Origin: Planctomycetota bacterium
GTDB lineage: Bacteria; Planctomycetota; Planctomycetia; Pirellulales; UBA1268
Direction of reading: 5' to 3'
DNA: 64,000 nucleotides
Assembly: GCA_003669585.1 (NCBI GenBank)
Contig: QWOQ01000011.1
Span: 1 to 64,000 of the forward strand
The notes beneath the pieces were generated by a model. It did not search any database. It was not told where the DNA came from and saw only the letters and a list, made by a program, of their open reading frames with translations. Shown here in pieces: positions 20,301 to 29,300 of this stretch. How positions within the stretch are numbered: the first letter of the stretch is position 1; the number at the start of each line of letters is the position of its first letter. The translations under genes were made by a program, and so were the position numbers.

Positions 20301-23300
20301 TCAGGGCAAGCTGATCTATACCGGACGAGATTCGAACATCACTGACGATCAACCGGGAAGTGGTCAGGGAAATGATTTCGATGATCTCTCGCGAGGCTCG
20401 CTCGGAAAACTCGATCCGTTTATTGGTTCGGTCATGATGCCAGCTGGCACACCCACAAGCAGCGGTGGCGTGGAAAATGGTTCTGCTCCGGCAGTTCCTC
20501 CGCCAGCCAATACTCCCTTTCGATATTACGTCGCGGTGAGCTCCAACGAGCAATTGCCAAGTGCCATCGATGCCTCGTTTAAGAGTAGTGCACACAATGA
20601 ATTGATTCGTCTCGAACCGGTCAACTCCATTCGCCGCATCGTCGAGGATCACATTGGCTTTACGGGATACACCGATATCGGTGGAGGCCAAGTCGATCCG
20701 ACCGGTACGGCAATGATCAACGTTGAGAAGATCTCTGATCTCAACACTCATATAACGCCTTTTACTCTCAGCGACGTCGTGCTCTTTGTTTCAAACTCGA
20801 GCAGCCTTTATACGGTCGATGCCCGCAAAGCGACGATAGAAACGTACATTAACAGCTACGGTGGCGGTTCGGTCGGCGACATCGACATGCGACCAGATGG
20901 GAAATTATTTCAAGCCATTGGTGTGTGGGGTGATGCCGCAAATGTTGCGACACTTCGAGAAATCGATTCTGGAACCGGAGCAATTCTCAGCAGTACCGGC
21001 GATGGCGTTCCCGACGTGCCGGCGGCCCCCGCAAATACCGATTTTTGGAAGATGACTAGCGACACGGTCGATGCTCTTGCAATTCGCAATACAGCTGTTG
21101 GTCAGTATGTCGACGAGATTTACTATTCGCTGCGATCAGGAGGAGTGTCGTGGCTGTATCGAGGGCGTACGAGTGGCAATGCGTCGTTCGATACCAATGA
21201 TACGAGGTTCAGCCTGAAAGGTCAGATTACTGGAACGGGAGTCACCGGTCTGACAACCGGCCTGCAGTTTCGACAAGATGGATGGTTGGACACCAAGCTC
21301 TATGGCGTGAGTAACGCAGGTCAATTTTTCGAGGTCAATACCGGCACTGGCGACGCGACTCTGCTGGTCGATTTCTCTTCAACGAGTCTCTTGACCAACA
21401 AGCTGAATGTGGGCGAAGGATTTGCGGGGCTAGCCACTGCGCCAAATAATCTAGAAGACGCTCGCTATAGCGGTAAGTTGTTTGCGATCACCACAACCGG
21501 TCGGCTTGTCTGCATAGACGTGAGCAACAACGTTCTGCTAACAAATGTCTTTGACAACAATAATGACGGATTTGCCGAGGCAGCGATTTCAACCGCGATC
21601 GGTGTTGGATCGCCGACCGGGTTGGCATTTTCACCGCTCGATATCAATCTCTGGCACACCACCACGAGGCGTTCGAGCGATGCTGGTCACGGTATTAATA
21701 ATCCGATTGATAATACCAGAGATGGATCAAAGGCTCGTCCCGGGGGAAACCAAGGATCGATTGATGAGAGGTTTGGTGGCGAGAGCATGTATTTTGGCTT
21801 AGAAAAATATGACTATTCGGGCGCAACTCCATATCTCAATTATCAGTCAACTGCTAGCCAATATGGTGTAGAAACCAATCGCTGGCAGGAAGAGCTTTCG
21901 ACGAATACGAATATTGGAAACAATTACAATCTTCCGGGAGGCTCGTATGGCAGTCTGACCACAAATCCATTCAGCCTTGTTGGCTATACCTACACCGATA
22001 AGCCGGCGCTCTATTTCAATTACTTCTTGCAGACGCAAGACGCCTCCGGAGCCAGTGGCAGCGATGCCATGCGTGATAGCGCACGAATGCTCTTCTCGAT
22101 TGACAATGGTCTGACATGGCAACTCTTGGCGACCAATAATTCGTCAAGGTCGTCGTTGGACACGCAGGACGCAGAACTTCCGAACTTTATTTCTACTTCG
22201 TCCAAAATATCTACGCTCACGAATCAGCGAGTTCAGGAACTCTTCGACACGGCAAGTTGGCGTCAGGCGAGAGTTGATGTGGGGTCGCTTGCAGGGCAGG
22301 CAAATATTCGATTGCGGTTTGATTTCAGTACCGCTGGTGAGTTTGATGCAACTCAGACGACGGCGGACTCAATAAAAACGCTCACTGCCGCAGCAACAAC
22401 AACGACGATGACGCTCGACAGCACAAATGGTCTGGTTGTCGGAATGCGAGTTGTGGGAGTGGGTGTTCCTGATGGTACGACGATTGCAAGCGTCACTGAT
22501 TCAACACGTCTTGAGCTGTCGGGAGCGGCAACGGTGAGCAAGTGGGATCGGCTCAGTTTCTATACAAATTCTGCCACTCGGAAATTGCTGAACAATATTT
22601 CAGGTTTGGCCAATACAACAGGAAGTTTCACTGACCCCAGCCGAGGGCAAAACAATTTGTTTGAAGGGTTCTACGTCGATGACATCATCGTCGGATTCAC
22701 CGAACGCGGTGAAATGGTGACTGGTGCCCTCACGGGGCAGACAGACTTTTTCGGCCTTGTCACACCATCATCTGGATCGACGACAGTGCCTCAGCAAAGC
22801 TTGCAGGGAGAATATCAGCTCGAAATTCGAAGGGGTACTGAATACGGAGTACAGCCTAAAAAATCCAAGTCCGATGTTGCAATTGCTCAGATATTTGACA
22901 CCAATGACCGATTTGTCGAGTTTCCGGCAACGCCAACAACGGCCCAGTATTCTGACGGTTTTGAGACTTCTAGTAGCACTGTGGCGTTTGCGGGAGCAAA
23001 CGCCACGAGCGTTGCTGTTCTGATAAGTCTTACTGGAGATGTCACGGCAGGAAGCACGGTCATTTCCAATCTTTCGACAACCGGCGATCTTGTGATCGGA
23101 ACCGTTGTGGAAGGTGCAGGAATTCAAACTGGCACCACGATCGCGTCTAAAACGGGTACCACTGTAACGCTCTCGACGCCTGCCACCGCCACGGGGCCGG
23201 GCAGTTCGCTGCAGTTTTTAAATTCAACAACCAATTATTTTGTTCTCACAGCAGCTACGACTCAAGGCAGCGCCGTGATCTCTGTCGCTGGACTTGTGGG

Positions 23301-26300
23301 AACAGTGGTGTTGGTCGTAGGCATGCCTGTCACCGGACCTGGAATTCCGTCGAACACGATCATTCAATCGATCGAGAGCACCACTCAAGTCACGCTGTCG
23401 CAGGTGGTCGCGGCTACAAACGCAGCAGCCAGTCTTCGATTTCGCGATCCACTTGGAGTGGAACAAAGTGAGGAATTCCTTGGCAATTCCCCAATCATTC
23501 CGGAAGGAACCAATGTTGGGATTCTGACTGCTCTAAGCGATGGACTCACGCAAAAAAGTAGAGCGGTATGGTCGTTGAATCTTTTTGGTGAAGCGACTTC
23601 CGTGTTGCAAGTAAACTATCTGACAAATACCTTGCAGTCTGTCACTGCACTGCCAGACTCTTTTTCCGGTACGAGTCCCACTGGAAGCGGTATCGCTTTG
23701 AGCGTGGATGCCGGTGCGAGCTGGGTGGCGATTTATAAGTTTGACGCCACAGTTCGTCAGTGGAAAACCGCAACAGTTGATCTCGTGGCTGCAGCCAATG
23801 CGGCTGGCATTTCGCTAAAAAGTCCAACGCTCATTGGATTCTTCCAGTCTGGAAATCTGACTTGGAATAGCGGCCAGGGTATCGCCCTCGACGAACTTCG
23901 CATCACGCAAACGCCCCCAATCATCAACACCGGCACGATAGGCGACTCCAATCATGTGCGGGAGCAGGGACAGTTTATTATTGAGAATAATATCGTCACG
24001 AGTGCGGCAACATACGGCATCAGCATTGACGCAGGTCCGCGAGACGGTGGTACCAACATCCCGCATCCGGGTGTTGTGCGAAATCTGCCGACACTCAATA
24101 ACAACCGGCTCGTTCCAGGCGCGGTTGTGGTCAACAACATCGTTTCAAAAAGTGGCACAGCGGGTATTCTTTTTAGCGGCGACCCCAATACCGGCAGCGT
24201 GCCGGTGGCTGCCGTTCCCTATGGTCGAATTGTCAATAACACGATCTATGGCGGAGCGACACAACAGGGCGTTGGAATTCAGGTCACACAGAATGCCGGA
24301 CCGACGCTGCTGAACAATCTGTTTGCCAATCTTACAACTGCAGTGAGCGTTGATACGTCATCGGCGACCAACACGGTGGTGGGGACTTCGGCATTTTATA
24401 ACGTTAAAACGCAGGTAACCGGCGTCACGGCCAGCCAGTCGATCACGCTTGTGAGTAATCCGTTTGTCAACGCTACAGCGGGGAATTTTTATCCAGCATC
24501 GGGCTCGCCTGTCATCGACAGTTCTATTAATACGCTGCAGGATCGCAACGAATATGCTGTTGTTCTTTCACCCCTGTTGATCCCTGTCTCACCGATCATC
24601 GCACCTGACCGCGATCTCTACGGACAACTTCGTGGCGATGATCCAACCCAGGCCAGTTCACCGGGGCTCGGCAGCAATGTGTTCAAGGATCGCGGTGCCA
24701 TTGATCGGGTTGATTTTACATCGCCCTTTATGAGCATTGCTGCGCCTCTGGATCAGAGTCAAAGTTTGCCTTTCGATAGGGATCCCGATCTCAACGACGT
24801 TCGACTGGAGCAATCAGATGCCGTCGGAATTACTCAGTTTATTCTCCAAATTACCGATTTCGGAGTTGGGATCGACATGTCGACGGTTGTGACTCAAGCG
24901 TTCACTCTGACTCGCGATGGAGTATTACTTGTCGACGGCACCGACTACCTTTTCCGGTATATCGAAAACAGTCAGCAGGTCATCTTTGAGTCGGCGTCTC
25001 TCTATCCACTTGGCGCATACGTTATTACGGCAAGCTCCGTCGCAAGTTCGGCGGGAGTGACCGGTCAATTAACCGATCTTGCCAACAATACACTCTTGCC
25101 GAATCGAACGAATGGTTCGACGAATTTCTCCATTGAACTTGCAGACCTGCCCGGAGCACCCACGAATGTCGTTGGCACGTATGGAAATGGCTTGGTGAAT
25201 CTCGCTTGGTCAGCTCCGTCGGCAAATGGATCACCAATCACTGATTACACAATTCAGTATTCAAGTAACAGTGGCGGTTCGTGGACATCCTTCGCGCACG
25301 TCGCATCGACAACTGCTTCGATAATCGTTACTCCATTGTCCAATGGCACAAGCTATCTGTTCCGCGTGGCAGCCGTGAATGCCGTCGGGACGGGAGCTTT
25401 TTCAGCAAATTCAGCTGCAGTTACGCCGATGACCACGCCCGATGCACCCACTTCGTTGAGTGGAAATTATGGCGATCAATTGATAAGTCTGTCATGGACA
25501 GCCCCGGCAGTGAACGGTGGTTCTGCGGTGAGCGACTATTCCATTCAATATAGAACCAATGTTCTTGGTTCAAGTTGGTCGACGTTTAACGATGGTGTTT
25601 CGGCGACGGCTTCGACAAGCGTCACTCCACTGACCAACGGCACAAGTTATCTGTTTCGAGTGGCCGCCGTGAATGCGGTTGGTATTGGAGCCTACTGTGC
25701 TGAATCCGCTCCCTTCACGCCAATGCGATCTCCCGATGCACCGACCAATTTGGTGGGATTGTTTGGCAACAGTGAAGTAAGCCTCACATGGACAATTCCG
25801 GCATCCAACGGTGGATCTCTTCTGACGGATTATCTTGTTGAATATCGACTTGCAACCAGTGCGGGCTGGACGGTATTTGTCGATGGCACCTCGACAACAA
25901 ACGCAGCAACAGTGACGGGGCTCACGAATGGCCTCTCGTATTATTTCCGTGTGGCGGCGGTCAATATAGTTGGCCCAAGCGCATATGTTGTGTCGTTACC
26001 TGTCACTCCGATGACAGTGCCAGGCGTGCCGACATTCATTTTTGTTGTCCCAAGTAGCGGGCAACCGGTAGGGAAGGTCGATTTGACTTGGGTGCCACCG
26101 GGCACGCCACCGGTAGTTGATGATGGTGGCTCTGCGATCACCGACTACGTCGTGGAATATAAAAAAGCGACGGATGTTTCTTGGATCCTATTCAATGATG
26201 GTCTGAGCAGTGCAGTGACGCTCACGGTGCCAAATCTCGTCAATGGAACGTTTTACGAATTTCGCATAAAGGCTGTGAACGCGGCTGGAAGTGGCGCATT

Positions 26301-29300
26301 TACATCCTCCTCGCCTCAGGTTAAGCCTGTTGGTCAGCCGACCGAACCATTGAGTGTTGTTGGAGTGTCTGGTGACAGTCAGATCGGACTGACATGGTCG
26401 GCTCCAGTTTCTAACGGCGGTGACCCGCTCAGCGATTACGCAATCCAGTATTCAAGTAACAGTGGCGGTTCGTGGACATCCTTTACGCACGTGGCATCAA
26501 CGGCAACAACGGCAACCGTCACTTCACTGGTCAATGGCACGAGTTATCTGTTTCAAGTTGCAGCAATCAACTCGTATGGCAGTGGCAATTTCTCAGTATC
26601 GTCGTTGTCGGTTGTGCCGATGGCGAAGCCTTCCGCGCCGACAGCCCCAGTTGGCATCTCTGGCAATGGTCTTGTAAACCTCTCATGGACAGCACCGGCG
26701 GCGAATGGATCTCCGATCAGCGATTATTCCATTCAATATAGAACCAATGTTCTTGGTTCAAGTTGGTCGACGTTCAACGATGGTGTTTCGGCGACGGCTT
26801 CGACCATCGTCACGCCATTAACGAACGGCACAAGTTATCTGTTTCGAGTGGCCGCCGTGAATGCTGTGAATACTGGCGATTATTCGGCCGAATCCGCTCC
26901 GGTCACACCGATGACATTTGCATCTCCACCAGCCGCTCCGGTGGGGACGTCTGGCAATGGCCTTGTGAATCTCTCATGGACGGCACCGGCGGCGAATGGG
27001 TCGCCCATCAGCGATTACAAAATTCAGTTCCGAACCAATGTTTCTGGTTCAAGTTGGTCGATTTTCAACGACGGTGTTTCGACAACGGCTTCGACCATCG
27101 TCACTCCACTGTCCAACGGCACAAGTTATCTGTTTCGAGTGGCCGCCGTGAATGCTGTTGGAGTAGGTGCATATTCAGGTGAGTCAAATTCAGTAATACC
27201 AATGACGGTGACAGCCGCTCCAACGAGCCTCGTTGGCACATTTGGAAACGCTCAGGTGAGCCTCAGCTGGAATGCACCACTTTCCATCGGCGGTTCTGCA
27301 ATCAGCGATTATGCAATTGAGTATTCAAGCAACAGTGGTACGAGCTGGACATCCTTTGCGCACGCTGCATCGACGACGACAGCGGCAACCGTCACTTCAC
27401 TGTCCAACGGCACAAGCTATCTGTTCCGCGTGGCGGCCGTGAATGGTGCCGGTACTGGTGCCTTTGTACAGTCGGTCGCGATCATTCCCAAAACGGTAGC
27501 TTCGGCTCCAACGGCTCTTGTTGGCGCGTTTGGAAATGCTCAGGTGATTCTCACATGGTCAGTACCGGCTTCCACCGGCGGTTCGTCGATCACCGACTAC
27601 TCGATTTTATATCGAGTGAACACGCCAAGTTCCTCGTGGTCGACATTTACTCATGGAGCATCGGCTGCGACGACGGCAACGGTTGCCGGGCTGGCCAATG
27701 GCACGAGCTACGTCTTTCAAGTTGCCGCCTTGAATGTGGTGGGTCTTGGAGCGTTCTCAGCGGAGTCGTTGCCAGTCACTCCAATGACCACTGCCGATGT
27801 TCCAACAGGTCTTGCCGGAACATTTGGAAATAGTCAAGTATCATTGAACTGGAATGCACCACTTTCCAACGGTGGTTCTGCAATCAGCACTTACGCAATT
27901 GAATATTCAAGCAACAGTGGTACGAGCTGGACATCCTTTGTGCACGCCGCATCGACGACGACAGCGGCAACGGTTACCGGGCTCACCAATGGCACAAGCT
28001 ATCTGTTCCGCGTGGCTGCCGTGAATGGTGCCGGTACTGGGGTGGCTGTCGTGTCAGCCGCGATCATTCCCCAAACGGTAGCTTCGGCTCCAACGGCTCT
28101 TGTTGGCGCGTTTGGAAATACTCAGGTGAATCTGTCGTGGACAGCACCAGCAGTGAACGGTGGTTCAAGCGTAAGCGACTACTTAATTCAGTTTAGACTC
28201 AATACATCCGATTCGACATGGAATTCATTTGTTCATAGTGCTTCGGTACAAACATCAATCTCGGTAACGGGCTTGGTGAATGGAATGAGTTACCTGTTCC
28301 AAGTGGCAGCTGTGAACGGTGCCGGCGCCGGCGCCTTTGTGCAATCGACCGCGGTGACTCCAGCGACCGTGGCCTCGTCTCCAACGAACTTGGTTGGCAC
28401 ATTTGGAAACGCTCAGGCGAGCCTCAGTTGGACTGCACCACTTTCTAATGGTGGCACTGCAATCAGCAACTACGCAATTGAATATTCAAGCAACAGTGGT
28501 ATGAGCTGGACATCCTTTGCCCACGCCGCATCGACGGTGACAGCGGCAACGGTTACTTCACTCACCAATGGCACAAGCTATCTGTTCCGCGTGGCGGCCG
28601 TGAATGCTGCCGGTACTGGGGCAGCTGTCGTGTCAGCCGCAGTCATTCCCAAAACCGTTGCATCCGTACCAACATCGCTTAACGCAACATTTGGTGATCG
28701 AAAAGTGACGCTTGCCTGGACGCTGCCGACTGCCAATGGTGGCGTAGCTATTACGGATTATGCTGTTCAATATCGTCGATCGAGTGACGCAGCATGGACG
28801 ACATTTATCGACGGAGTCTCAGTCGCGACATCTGCGAGTGTGACAAATCTTGTGAATGGTACGAGCTACGACTTCCAAATAGGGGCTGTCAATGCTGCCG
28901 GTACGGGGAATTATGCTCAGATACTTGCCGTGACACCAAAAACAGTTGCGACAGTTCCATCGCTTCTCGTTGGCACATTTGGAAACGCTCAGGTGGGGCT
29001 CAGTTGGACTGCACCACTTTCTAATGGTGGTTCTGCAATCAGCACTTACGCAATTGAATATTCAAGCAACGGTGGTACGAGCTGGACATCCTTTGCACAC
29101 GCCGCATCGACGACGACAGCGGCAACGGTTACCGGGCTGACCAATGGCACAAGCTATCTGTTCCGCGTGGCGGCCGTGAATGGTGCCGGGACCGGGGCCT
29201 TTGTCCAGTCGGTCGCGATCACTCCCAAGACCGTGGCATCAGTTCCAACGGCTCTTGTTGGCACGTTTGGAAATGCTCAAGTGAGCCTGGCGTGGACAGC